From: Vaginella massiliensis
GTDB taxonomy: Bacteria > Bacteroidota > Bacteroidia > Flavobacteriales > Weeksellaceae
NCBI RefSeq assembly: GCF_900089075.1
Contig: NZ_LT593747.1
Span: forward strand, 571,238 to 635,237
Direction: 5' to 3'
Length of the DNA: 64,000 bases
Shown here: in pieces, positions 1-7,957 of the stretch
Layout of the letters: each line of letters opens with the position of its first letter
Position numbering within the stretch: position 1 is the stretch's first letter
Program-made: the position numbers and the translations under genes
Notes under the pieces: generated by a model
What the model was told of the DNA's origin: nothing
The model's input: only the letters and a program-made list of their open reading frames with translations
Databases searched by the model: none

Positions 1-107
1 TTAGTTTACAGGCTTTGCATAATCTGAGATTACATTTTTAAATTACTTTTAGTGAAGTTTGTAATAATCTCATGCATGCTTTTAGTCCGTTGTGAACTGG
101 GATGATG

Positions 108-1514
108 TTAGCTGACGTTATTTTTTTCCGTTTGGTTTATCAATTCAAAGCATAATTTGTCAATATTGCTCGCTTTTATATGATAAGCAGAAAGGTTTGA
201 AAGTATTATTATCGCTGTTTTATCGTTGGTGTTTAGAATCATAGAAGAAGAATACCCTCCAGTTCCTCCATTATGCCAAAATAAATCTTCTCCATTATTA
301 GATTTCAAAATATGCCAGCCTAAACCGATTTTCATATTTTCGTTTACTTCAAAAGTCGGTATTCTTGCTAAAGCAAGTTCTTTATTTTTGGGATCGAATT
401 GTGCTGCTGCAAATTTTACCAAATCTTCTGTTGTAGATAAAATTCCGCCTTTCCAAATAATACGTCCCATTCCCAATTAGGCGTAATTTCTCCATTAGGA
501 TTTTGTCCTTTTACCAGTTTGTCGTTTAAATTTTTAGAGCTGGTAAATGAATTGTTCATTTTGTAATGATCAAAAACTTTTTTTTGCAATAGTTTTTGGA
601 AAGTTGTGTTTTGTGATAATCCAAGCGTGTAACCCAATAATCCGGTTCCTAGATTCGAATACGCATTAGTTTTGATATGCTCTAGTTTCAAAAAATTTTT
701 CAGATATTCTTCGATTTGTTTTTTTCCGTAGTTTTTGTACGGATTGGCTTGGTCTGATAAATCCAAATTTTCGGGCAAACGAGGCAATCTCGAAGTATGA
801 TTGGCTAAATCTTTGAAGTTCAGATTGATATTATCTTTAAATGGAAATGAGTAATACGGATTTATTTCATCGGTCCAATTGATTTTTTTTTCTACTACAA
901 GCGAAGCCAAAACGGTTGACGTAAAACTTTTGTAATAGACCCGATTTTGAAAACTTTATTTTGATTTTCGATTGGTTATATTGTGTCGTTTGTTTTAATT
1001 ATTCCGTAATTATTTACCTTTCCGTTTTGTAAAACTGCAATAGAAAGTTGGGTGTTGTAGGGAAAATCTTTTACTTGTGAAAAAATAATTTCGGAAATTT
1101 CTTTTGGATAATTGTTCAGATAATTTATAATATTATTCGTTGTTTGTGTTGATTCTTCATAAGGTTGAATAAAAAGACCATTTACAAAATTTTCGTTGTC
1201 AAGTGAAATATTGACGGCTAAAACCATTTTTTCGAATTTGGTTTTGAAGGTTGCACAAGTTCCTTGTTGATATTCTATAAATTCTTTGTTTTCAATTTTA
1301 GCGACTTGGTTTTTAAGTCCTTTTTAAAATTCGACCGGTTGCTCAAGAGGCAAGGCTTCTTTCATTTCAGTCGAAAAAGTATTGAAAATTTCTTTATATT
1401 TTTCTGAATTATAATTTTCTTGAAAATTTTCAATCGCAGCTTTGTAATTTTCGGTTTGAGCAAATATTGGATTCAACATCATAATATGGTTAAAATAGAT
1501 AAAAGATATTTCAT
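108..1514 (-). pseudogene. Decayed secreted serine hydrolase (DUF3887-like domain + beta-lactamase/PBP fold)
   Basis: The remains of a gene for an exported serine hydrolase can be followed across frames. A signal peptide starts at 1514 (MKYLLSILTIL, then a frame change into MLNPIFAQ). Next comes a small N-terminal domain resembling DUF3887, then a class C beta-lactamase-like domain with GSITK (the SxxK nucleophile motif), YSNLG (YxN) and HNGGTGG (the third motif). At least five lesions are visible: a frameshift inside the signal peptide, a stop at 1324-1326, a stop at 976-978, a one-base shift directly after SITK in an A-run near 930, and another shift near 450-480 that separates PNWEWDVLFG from KGGILSTTEDL. 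Family knowledge says such proteins act in the periplasm on peptidoglycan-like or ester substrates, but this copy cannot make a full product. No neighbour to the left is visible inside the window. Confidence 0.85.
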
Positions 1515-1664
1515 ACGGCTATATTTTTCAAAATTTTTAAATCAGAAAAAAGGTAATAAATTCGATGGTGATAAGGGTAAAAATAAAATAAAAAAAATTC
1601 CCTCCATCAAAATAATATTCAATATTTTTTTAACATCAATACGCAATAATCTGCAGCAATCTAT

Positions 1665-1695
1665 TTTGGTACAATTTTTTATCTTCATAATATTG
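1665..1695 (+). promoter_or_regulatory. Candidate promoter of the lipocalin gene
   Basis: TTTG at 1665-1668 is followed 19 bases later by TAATATTG at 1688-1695, one mismatch from the Bacteroidota -7 consensus TAnnTTTG. The start codon at 1722 lies 26 bases downstream. Confidence 0.5.
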
Positions 1696-1721
1696 CAAAC
1701 ACAAAAAATGTAGAGGTAAAT

Positions 1722-2279
1722 ATGAACAATAAGAAAAAAGTTGCATTAGGATCATTGCTCTTAGGAGTAATCGGGACGGGAGCTTATCTTATCAACAGTA
1801 GAAAGGAGAAGAAAAAGGTAGAATTCAAGACCGTTCAGGCGTTTGAATTGAAAAAATTTTTGGGGCGTTGGTACGAAATTGCCCGAATTGATTTCAAATA
1901 CGAGAAAAATTTGAGCAATTGTATAGCCAAATATATCATAAACGATGATGGATCTTTTGTTGTCATCAATACAGGTTACGACAAGAAGAAGAAAGTTTGG
2001 AAAAAATCGGAAGGGAAAGCGAAGGTTGTAGATGAAAAAAATGGTAAATTGAAAGTTTCTTTCTTTTCTTTTTTTTATAACGCTTTGAATGTAGTTGACA
2101 TAGACGAAAATTACCAAAATGCGTTACTTGCAGGTAAAAATCATGATTATTTATGGATTTTATCTCGTGATAAAGAAATAGACGACTCGGTGCGAGAACG
2201 TTTTCTGACCAAAGCAAAATCTTTGGGATACGACACCAATCGATTGCTTTGGACCTCACAAGTTCCCATAGAGAGTTAA
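1722..2279 (+). CDS. Lipocalin family protein (Blc-like)
   Basis: The 185-residue protein begins with a short hydrophobic segment (residues about 5-25, VALGSLLLGVIGTGAYLI) followed by a basic stretch, so it is probably membrane-anchored or exported without a classical lipobox. The body has the lipocalin GxW signature (FLGRWYEIARID, about residues 46-57), a central VxxTGYD region, and the C-terminal YLWILSRDKEI and LLWTSQ segments typical of the bacterial Blc/lipocalin_2 family. Such proteins bind lipids or lysophospholipids at the envelope. Escherichia coli Blc is an outer-membrane lipoprotein; this one lacks the Cys, which is a difference. It stands alone, with its own candidate promoter and a shared terminator downstream. 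Confidence 0.85.
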   Translation: MNNKKKVALGSLLLGVIGTGAYLINSRKEKKKVEFKTVQAFELKKFLGRWYEIARIDFKYEKNLSNCIAKYIINDDGSFVVINTGYDKKKKVWKKSEGKAKVVDEKNGKLKVSFFSFFYNALNVVDIDENYQNALLAGKNHDYLWILSRDKEIDDSVRERFLTKAKSLGYDTNRLLWTSQVPIES

Positions 2280-2300
2280 GACGCAAAAAATCTTTAAAAC

Positions 2301-2342
2301 AAAGAAGCCTCTAAAATTAAGTGTTTTTAGAGGCTTCTTTTT
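2301..2342. terminator. Bidirectional intrinsic terminator between lipocalin and pepT
   Basis: The stem AAAGAAGCCTCTAAAA (2301-2316) pairs with TTTTAGAGGCTTCTTT (2325-2340) and has A- and T-runs on both sides, so it can stop transcription from both convergent genes. Confidence 0.85.
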
Positions 2343-2347
2343 AGGAT

Positions 2348-3583
2348 TTATTGTTGAGCGGTAAGCTCTGCAATTCTCACAATTACTTCTACCGCTTTTT
2401 CCATAGACTCTACAGGCACGTATTCGTATGGCCCGTGGAAATTATGTCCTCCTGCAAAAATATTAGGACATGGTAATCCCATGAAAGACAAACGAGAACC
2501 GTCTGTACCACCACGAATTGGTTTTATATTTGGGGTGATTCCGCAATCTTTCAAGGCTTGTTCTGCAATTTCTACCGAAATAAATTTTTCTTTTACCTTT
2601 TCGATCATGTTGTAATATTGATCGGTTACCTCTACTGTAATCACTTCATGATCGAATCGAGCTTGAATTTCTTCTGCTATTTGTTTGAACAAAGCTTTGC
2701 GAGCCTCGAACTGCTCCATATCGTGATCGCGAATAATGTAAACCAGTTTAGCATCACTCACATCTCCCTGCATGTCAGCTAAATGGAAAAATCCTTCTCG
2801 ACCTTCTGTCAGTTCTGGCACTTCATCGAAAGGCAATTGCGAAGCAAATTCCAATGCAATATTAGACGCATTGATCATTTTATCTTTCGCATAACCTGGA
2901 TGCACCGATTTACCTTTTACGGTTACAATACCAGAAGCTGCATTGAAGTTTTCGTACTCTAGTTCTCCAATTTCTGATCCGTCCATGGTGTAGGCCCATT
3001 CTGCTCCAAAACGCTCTACGTCGAAGAAATCTGCTCCACGTCCGACCTCTTCATCCGGGGTAAAGCCAACGGCAATTCGACCATGTTTTATTTCGGGGTG
3101 AGCAAGAAGATATTCGGCAGCGGTTACAATTTCGGCCAAACCTGCCTTGTCATCTGCTCCCAACAAGGTGGTTCCGTCGGTGGTGATGATGGTTTGACCT
3201 TTGTATTGAAGCAATTCGGGAAATTCTGATGGCGAAAGTACCATCTTCTCATTCAGCTTAATATCTCCTCCGTCATAATTTTTCCAAATCTGTGGTTTTA
3301 CATTTTCACCTGAAAAATCTGGCGAAGTGTCCATATGCGCTACAAATCCGATTGTTGGAATTTCCTTTTCTAGATTTGAGGGAACATAACCAAAAACATA
3401 TCCATTGTCATCAATCGAAACATCTTCTAAACCTAAATCGATTAATTCTTGATGGATATATCTTGCCAAATCCCACTGACGTTCTGTACTCGGAAACTGT
3501 TCTACAAAGGCTTCACTAGTGGTATAAACACTCACATATTTCAAAAATCGGTTAACCAATTTTTCTCTCCATTCTGTTTGCAT
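2348..3583 (-). CDS. pepT: Peptidase T (tripeptide aminopeptidase)
   Basis: This M20B zinc tripeptidase of 411 residues removes N-terminal residues from tripeptides in the cytoplasm. The metal-site residues of the family are all present: HMD at 83-85, GADDKAG with Asp145, the catalytic TPDEEVG with Glu178/Glu179, Asp201 in MDGSE, and the C-terminal GGHNFHGPYE histidine. Length matches the family (about 408). The frame is open for 44 more codons upstream, but these encode a hydrophobic stretch foreign to the family, so the ATG at 3583 (MQTEWREKLV) was chosen. The gene converges on the lipocalin gene and shares its terminator; upstream it diverges from the HMG-CoA lyase-like gene. Confidence 0.95.
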   Translation of the reverse strand: MQTEWREKLVNRFLKYVSVYTTSEAFVEQFPSTERQWDLARYIHQELIDLGLEDVSIDDNGYVFGYVPSNLEKEIPTIGFVAHMDTSPDFSGENVKPQIWKNYDGGDIKLNEKMVLSPSEFPELLQYKGQTIITTDGTTLLGADDKAGLAEIVTAAEYLLAHPEIKHGRIAVGFTPDEEVGRGADFFDVERFGAEWAYTMDGSEIGELEYENFNAASGIVTVKGKSVHPGYAKDKMINASNIALEFASQLPFDEVPELTEGREGFFHLADMQGDVSDAKLVYIIRDHDMEQFEARKALFKQIAEEIQARFDHEVITVEVTDQYYNMIEKVKEKFISVEIAEQALKDCGITPNIKPIRGGTDGSRLSFMGLPCPNIFAGGHNFHGPYEYVPVESMEKAVEVIVRIAELTAQQ

Positions 3584-3644
3584 TGCTTTTTTTTTCGTAA
3601 AATTAACAAAATATCTACCTTTAGGGTGCAAAACAACAAAAAAA

Positions 3645-4508
3645 ATGAACAGCGAAAAGAATTTTAAAATTATCGAATGCCCGCGTGATGCCATGCAAGG
3701 AAGAAAAAATTTCATCCAAACCGGACAAAAAATAGATTATCTGAATTCTCTTCTTCAAGTTGGTTTTGAGATGATCGATGCCGGAAGTTTTGTTTCTCCG
3801 AAGGCAATACCGCAAATGGCAGACACCCATGAAGTGCTGAATTCCATAGACCGAGAAAATAGCAAATCGAAAATCTCTGTGGTGATTGCAAATCGTAACG
3901 GAGCAGAAAAAGCGGTAGCAGAAAAAAATGTCGACGTATTGGGCTACACCTTTTCGATCTCAGAAAATTTTCAACAATTCAACACCAACAAAACCAGAGA
4001 AGAAGCTTTTGCGCTTGCCAAAGAGATACAAGAAATTGCTCAAGAAGCCAATAAACAATTGATGGTTTATTTTTCGATGGCATTTGGTAATCCATACAAC
4101 GAAGCCTACGATACCGCACTTGTTTTGGATTGGGTAAAACGATTTGCAGATTTAGGCATTACATCTATCAACCTCTCAGACACGGTTGGCTTGGCCGATC
4201 GAGCAACCATAGAATCCTTGTTCAACAATTTGATTCCGGCTTACCCAGAAATCGAATTCGGAGCGCATTTCCATACCGTATACGATTATTGGTACGAAAA
4301 AGTAGACGCAGCCTATGCAACTGGATGCAGAAAATTTGATGGTGCTATAAAAGGGCTTGGCGGTTGTCCAATGGCAAAAAGTGATATGGTCGGGAATATG
4401 CCAACCGAGAAACTCATCAATTACGCTACCGAGAAGAATGAAGACCTGGGATTGAATCTGTTGCATTTCGAATCGGCGTGGAATGTTGCACTGAAAACAT
4501 TTGGTTGA
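3645..4508 (+). CDS. Hydroxymethylglutaryl-CoA lyase-like DRE-TIM enzyme
   Basis: The 287-residue protein is a DRE-TIM metallolyase. It has ECPRDAMQG near the N-terminus (the Arg-Asp catalytic/metal pair), the barrel strands VIDAGSFV-like and INLSDTVG, the metal-ligand pair GAHFHTVYD, and the HMG-CoA lyase signature GLGGCPMA with its catalytic Cys. HMG-CoA lyases split 3-hydroxy-3-methylglutaryl-CoA into acetoacetate and acetyl-CoA, the last step of leucine breakdown. No leucine-degradation genes lie next to it. The spacing to the divergent pepT start is 61 bases, so both promoters must lie in that gap. Close relatives with other acyl-CoA substrates cannot be excluded. Confidence 0.88.
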   Translation: MNSEKNFKIIECPRDAMQGRKNFIQTGQKIDYLNSLLQVGFEMIDAGSFVSPKAIPQMADTHEVLNSIDRENSKSKISVVIANRNGAEKAVAEKNVDVLGYTFSISENFQQFNTNKTREEAFALAKEIQEIAQEANKQLMVYFSMAFGNPYNEAYDTALVLDWVKRFADLGITSINLSDTVGLADRATIESLFNNLIPAYPEIEFGAHFHTVYDYWYEKVDAAYATGCRKFDGAIKGLGGCPMAKSDMVGNMPTEKLINYATEKNEDLGLNLLHFESAWNVALKTFG

Positions 4509-4562
4509 ATATAAAAATCGTTAAAACAATAATAAAAAATAGCTTGGTAAGCAAAAGAAAGC

Positions 4563-4570
4563 TAAATTTG
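4563..4570 (+). promoter_or_regulatory. -7 element upstream of the SurA-like gene
   Basis: TAAATTTG matches TAnnTTTG exactly. A TTG lies at 4544-4546, a spacing of 16 that is slightly short. The start codon is 38 bases downstream. Confidence 0.55.
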
Positions 4571-4608
4571 CTCGCTAAGAATAAAAAGAGACCTTTATAA
4601 AATTGAAT

Positions 4609-5964
4609 ATGAAATACGTAGGAATAATTTGTACTTTGATCATGAACTTCTTTGCAATGCAAGTGATGGCACAAAATAATACTCCCACTCGCCTGGCAAA
4701 AATAGAAGGAATTGCGGCAGTTGTTGGAGAGGAAGTAGTCTTGGATACCGATGTAGAACGCGATTTCCAGATGGCCAAAGCACAAGGAATAGAAGTGAAA
4801 GATCGTTGCGAATTTTTGAACAACATGCTTCTCGAAAAAGTTTTGATCGACCGAGCAAAACAAGACACTTTGGTTACGGTAACCAACGACGAAGTACAAC
4901 GCACAGTAAAAGCTCAGATCGATAATTTCACCCGACAAATTGGCTCTGAAAAAGATGTAATCGATTATTTTGGATTTAAAACAAAAGCCGAGTTGGAAAA
5001 CGAACTGCAATTCTACGTACGCGACAACATCTACGCAAGAGAAAAACGCAGCCTAGTGGTCAAAGGTTTAGACGCTACGCCAGAAGAAGTTCGCGTGTTC
5101 TTCCAAGAGCATAGCGCTGAGTTACCCGATGTTAAAGATCAATACGCCCTTAGCCATATTATATTGTATCCAGAGATCGAGCCAGAGAACGAGCAAAAGA
5201 TCATAGACGAGCTCAACGAAATCAAAAAAGAAGTAGAAGAAGGCGCTAGTTTTGCAACAAAAGCTATCTTGTATTCGGAAGATCCAGGTTCATCGTCAAA
5301 CGGTGGACAATATCTGAAGGTAAAACGCGGTACAATGGTAAAAGAATTCGACGCCGTTGCATTCAACCTAGAAGAAGGTGAAATTTCTGAGCCTTTCAAG
5401 ACCGATTATGGTTATCATATCATACAACTCGAGAAACGTAAAGGTCAAGAATTAGATTTACGCCACATCCTCATTACGCTAAAACCTACCGAACAGGAAA
5501 TCGAAAAAACCGTCAACAAATTGGATTCGATCCGATTGATGATAAACGAAGGTAAAATAAGTTTCAAAGATGCGGCATTGCGTTTTTCTGATGACAAATA
5601 CACCAAATACAACGAAGGTAACTTGATCAATCCGCAAAGTGGAGAAGATCGATTCGAACGCAACGAACTCTCAACCAATCTTTCTAATAACCTCATAGGG
5701 TTGCAAAACCAAGAGTTATCAGAGGTATTTGTGGATGATTACGAAAACAAAAAAGTGATTCGTTTGATACGCCTCAATGAATTCATCCCAGAACATAAAG
5801 TAAATTACGCACAAGATTATTCGTTGTTGAAGCGTTTCGCAATTCGATACAAAGAGCAAGATGTCTTGATGAATTGGGTGCGCAAACAGGTTCCGCATAC
5901 TTTTGTGAAAATTGGTGATGATTACAAATCATGCGATTTCGAAATCAACTGGGAAACTAAATAA
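4609..5964 (+). CDS. Periplasmic peptidyl-prolyl isomerase / SurA-like chaperone
   Basis: The 451-residue protein has a signal peptide ending at VMAQ, a SurA-type helical N-terminal domain (about residues 30-175), and two parvulin (PpiC-type rotamase) regions. The first, about 175-275, carries the clear motifs LSHIILYP, GGQYLKV and YGYHIIQLE; the second, more divergent one starts near LRHILITL. SurA-like proteins escort outer-membrane beta-barrel proteins through the periplasm and isomerise prolyl bonds, which fits the TonB-dependent receptor and TamB encoded elsewhere in the window. A TTG two codons upstream is also in frame, but the ATG at 4609 gives the normal signal peptide. A -7 element precedes it and a clear terminator follows. 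Confidence 0.9.
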   Translation: MKYVGIICTLIMNFFAMQVMAQNNTPTRLAKIEGIAAVVGEEVVLDTDVERDFQMAKAQGIEVKDRCEFLNNMLLEKVLIDRAKQDTLVTVTNDEVQRTVKAQIDNFTRQIGSEKDVIDYFGFKTKAELENELQFYVRDNIYAREKRSLVVKGLDATPEEVRVFFQEHSAELPDVKDQYALSHIILYPEIEPENEQKIIDELNEIKKEVEEGASFATKAILYSEDPGSSSNGGQYLKVKRGTMVKEFDAVAFNLEEGEISEPFKTDYGYHIIQLEKRKGQELDLRHILITLKPTEQEIEKTVNKLDSIRLMINEGKISFKDAALRFSDDKYTKYNEGNLINPQSGEDRFERNELSTNLSNNLIGLQNQELSEVFVDDYENKKVIRLIRLNEFIPEHKVNYAQDYSLLKRFAIRYKEQDVLMNWVRKQVPHTFVKIGDDYKSCDFEINWETK

Positions 5965-5988
5965 ACCATCTAGTAGTGATGAAAATAC

Positions 5989-6019
5989 AAGTCCAATCTT
6001 TTCGGTTGGACTTTTTTTA
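5989..6019 (+). terminator. Intrinsic terminator after the SurA-like gene
   Basis: AAGTCCAA (5989-5996) pairs with TTGGACTT (6006-6013), followed by a T-run. Confidence 0.85.
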
Positions 6020-6058
6020 TGATGAAAATTCAGCAAGAAAAAAGAAGTCCAATTCTCA

Positions 6059-6096
6059 AAAAAAAATGTCAGCCCAAGCTTTTCTCTTAGGCTGAC
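6059..6096 (-). terminator. Intrinsic terminator of the 6156-6539 gene (minus strand)
   Basis: Read on the minus strand, GTCAGCC and GGCTGAC (6090-6096 with 6068-6074) form a stem followed by a run of nine T. Confidence 0.8.
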
Positions 6097-6155
6097 ACGA
6101 ATTTGTTTTTTATAGAACTGCTTTCGAGGCGTTTTTATTTGTACTTATTTTTATA

Positions 6156-6539
6156 TCATTTAAAAGTTTTCCAATGCGGATAAAGGATCGCTAAGCCATA
6201 TCCGAAAAAGAAAAACAAGGCAAAAAGCGTAAGCAATGTGCCATCGGGCATGAATTCTGGTTGAACACAAGTAGCTAGAAAAAGTGAACCTAATACTAAA
6301 TAAACTCCAATTTTGCGGTACATATAGGTGAGCCCCAAACCAACCAGACTGATGATAGCAAAAATAATGGTCGTAATAGGATACCAACTGGGCATTTCTG
6401 GCGCCTCGACATTGAGGAAATCTCTAAAGAGATAATCATTGGTTACATACAACATGATACCTCGATACAGCAAACTTGCCAAAATAAGCAACATAATGAC
6501 CATCAATACATTGAACCAAACTGTTCTTTTCTTTTCCAT
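6156..6539 (-). CDS. Small four-helix membrane protein, function unknown
   Basis: I do not recognise the family. The 127-residue protein has about four hydrophobic segments: residues 9-27 (NVLMVIMLLILASLLYRG), about 52-70, about 76-90 and about 98-118. A short charged N-terminus (MEKKRT) comes first, and the helix-2 region is preceded by the Pro-rich loop EAPEMPSWYP. It lies 9 bases after the NrtR-like regulator gene in the same direction and ends at a strong terminator, so the two are very likely cotranscribed. No catalytic motif is visible. Confidence 0.75.
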   Translation of the reverse strand: MEKKRTVWFNVLMVIMLLILASLLYRGIMLYVTNDYLFRDFLNVEAPEMPSWYPITTIIFAIISLVGLGLTYMYRKIGVYLVLGSLFLATCVQPEFMPDGTLLTLFALFFFFGYGLAILYPHWKTFK

Positions 6540-6548
6540 ATAATAATT

Positions 6549-7250
6549 TTAAAAAAGGAAATCATATCCTTTGAGACTTAACCTTTCAAATTTTTCGGCA
6601 TCGAAGCTATACAATTTTGCTATTTTTCGATGTTCTTTTGGGTCGGTTGTGTTACCGGTTTCGAAGATCAAATTCGAATTGAAAATCTTTTTTCTAAAGT
6701 TACGTTTATCCAAATCTCTATCCAAAGCTTTTTCGTACAAACTTTGCAACTGTGCAATTGTAAATTCTTTGGGCAACAAATTAAATCCGATTGGTCTACG
6801 TTTTACCCGACGCTTTATCCGTTCTTTGGCGTAGCTTACAATTTCGTTATGATCGAATGCCAAATCTGGTATATCGTTGTATTTCACCCAAACGCCACCA
6901 CGCTCTGCGACCTGTATTTCTATTTCTGGCGTTAGCTTTAGAAGGGCATAATAGGCTACGTTGATTACTCTACCCAGCGGATTTCGAAACACTTTCACAA
7001 ATGCCTTGAGCTGCTCGATATACAAATTTTGAGGATTGATCCCGATGCGTTCGTGCAACATTTCGCGAATGATCATTTCGTTGGTTTCGTTTGGCGCAAC
7101 ATATTTACTCGGCAAAGACAAAGCGTTTTGGTACGGTTCATCTTTTTTGCGGTAAATGAGGATTTTGAGGTCCTCTCCATCAAATCCGAATAAAACCAAA
7201 GCCGAACTCATCGCGATGTCGAAATAGCGTTTTCTTTCTTCCTCGGTCAT
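6549..7250 (-). CDS. NrtR-like Nudix-domain transcriptional regulator
   Basis: The 233-residue protein has a Nudix fold at residues about 10-145 and a C-terminal winged-helix region (about 155-233, with PKEFTIAQLQSLYE and KRNFRKKI). This is the architecture of the NrtR/AraR-type Nudix-related regulators, in which the Nudix fold senses a sugar or nucleotide metabolite and the winged helix binds DNA. The Nudix box is degenerate (ETNEMIIREMLHERIGI, without the full REx2EExG constellation), as is usual for sensing rather than hydrolysing members. It is encoded 28 bases downstream of the Lrp gene and just ahead of a small membrane protein gene, which may be a target. The ligand cannot be told from the sequence; no sugar catabolic genes lie nearby. 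Confidence 0.85.
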   Translation of the reverse strand: MTEEERKRYFDIAMSSALVLFGFDGEDLKILIYRKKDEPYQNALSLPSKYVAPNETNEMIIREMLHERIGINPQNLYIEQLKAFVKVFRNPLGRVINVAYYALLKLTPEIEIQVAERGGVWVKYNDIPDLAFDHNEIVSYAKERIKRRVKRRPIGFNLLPKEFTIAQLQSLYEKALDRDLDKRNFRKKIFNSNLIFETGNTTDPKEHRKIAKLYSFDAEKFERLSLKGYDFLF

Positions 7251-7278
7251 GACGAAATGTTATTTTTTTATAGAAAAA

Positions 7279-7749
7279 TCACTCGAAAATCGAATGCATC
7301 AAACGATTCTTATCGTTGAATGATTCTTCTAGAGAGATTGTAGATTCGGTGCGCAATACGTCGTCTATCTGATCTATTCTGTAGATTACTTCTTTAGCAT
7401 CAGAGATGTCTCTGGCTCTTATTTTACAGAAAATATTGTATTTGCCCGAAACCACATGCACTACGGTAACGTTCGGAATTTTGTACAATTCGTCTATTAC
7501 TTTTTGGGTTTTGTTGGTTTTAGTCAAAAGGATTCCGACATACGCCACAAACTGATACCCCATTTTCTCGTAATCGATGATTAAGGTAGAACCTTTTATG
7601 ATGCCTGCTTCTTCTAATTTTTTCACCCGAACATGAATTGTTCCGGCAGAAACATTCATTTTTTTAGCGATTTCGGTAAATGGCATTCGTGTATTATCGA
7701 TCAGAAACATGAGTATTTTTTTGTCAACTTCATCAATTAAATAATTCAT
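7279..7749 (-). CDS. Lrp/AsnC family transcriptional regulator
   Basis: The 156-residue protein has an N-terminal winged helix-turn-helix (DEVDKKILMFLIDNTRMPF, then EIAKKMNVSAGTIHVRVKKL at about residues 25-45) and a C-terminal RAM/AsnC effector domain (about 65-150, with YVGILLTKTNK and VVHVVSGKYNIFCKI). Such proteins regulate amino-acid metabolism or respond to feast and famine. The frame extends 19 codons upstream through AT-rich sequence, but the ATG at 7749 (MNYLIDEVDKK) fits the family. A well-spaced promoter lies at 7804-7836. The next gene in the same direction is the NrtR-like regulator, 28 bases away. Confidence 0.93.
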   Translation of the reverse strand: MNYLIDEVDKKILMFLIDNTRMPFTEIAKKMNVSAGTIHVRVKKLEEAGIIKGSTLIIDYEKMGYQFVAYVGILLTKTNKTQKVIDELYKIPNVTVVHVVSGKYNIFCKIRARDISDAKEVIYRIDQIDDVLRTESTISLEESFNDKNRLMHSIFE

Positions 7750-7803
7750 TTTAGTGTTTTTTGATTTTATTATTAATATGATAAATAAAATTGATTTATT
7801 TAG

Positions 7804-7836
7804 CAAAATTATAAATAAATGTATTATTTATCCAAA
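7804..7836 (-). promoter_or_regulatory. Promoter of the Lrp/AsnC gene
   Basis: On the minus strand TTTG (7836-7833) is followed after 21 bases by TAATTTTG (7811-7804), an exact TAnnTTTG match. The leader would be about 48 bases. Confidence 0.65.
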
Positions 7837-7864
7837 AAAACATTATATGATATATTTAATATTT

Positions 7865-7957
7865 TAGCTTTGTTTTTCACAAAGTTCTGATGAGCTTTCA
7901 CTTTTGTTTGTTTGCTTGAGTTTATTGATTTTCATATTCAATAAACTCTTTTTTTTA
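7865..7957 (+). ncRNA. Candidate short transcript (promoter + terminator, no conventional gene)
   Basis: TAGCTTTG at 7865-7872 matches the TAnnTTTG promoter element. A perfect 10-base stem, GAGTTTATTG (7918-7927) with CAATAAACTC (7939-7948), is followed by a T-run to 7957 on the plus strand. That makes a plus-strand transcript of roughly 78 bases between two minus-strand genes. The hairpin lacks a T-run on the minus strand, so it is not the tamB terminator. A nine-codon ORF (MSFHFCLFA) starts at 7890. No -33 element is obvious. It could be a small RNA, or chance features of AT-rich sequence. Confidence 0.45.

Noticed and set aside
1-107. End of a gene at the left edge
   Set aside because: No frame in the first 107 bases continues as a recognisable protein; only the tail of the decayed gene begins at 108.
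1420-1713. 97-codon plus-strand frame before the lipocalin gene
   Set aside because: It overlaps the start of the decayed hydrolase gene in antisense, has no family resemblance and runs through the lipocalin promoter.
4426-5010. 194-codon minus-strand frame
   Set aside because: Antisense shadow of the SurA-like gene; aromatic-rich with no family resemblance.
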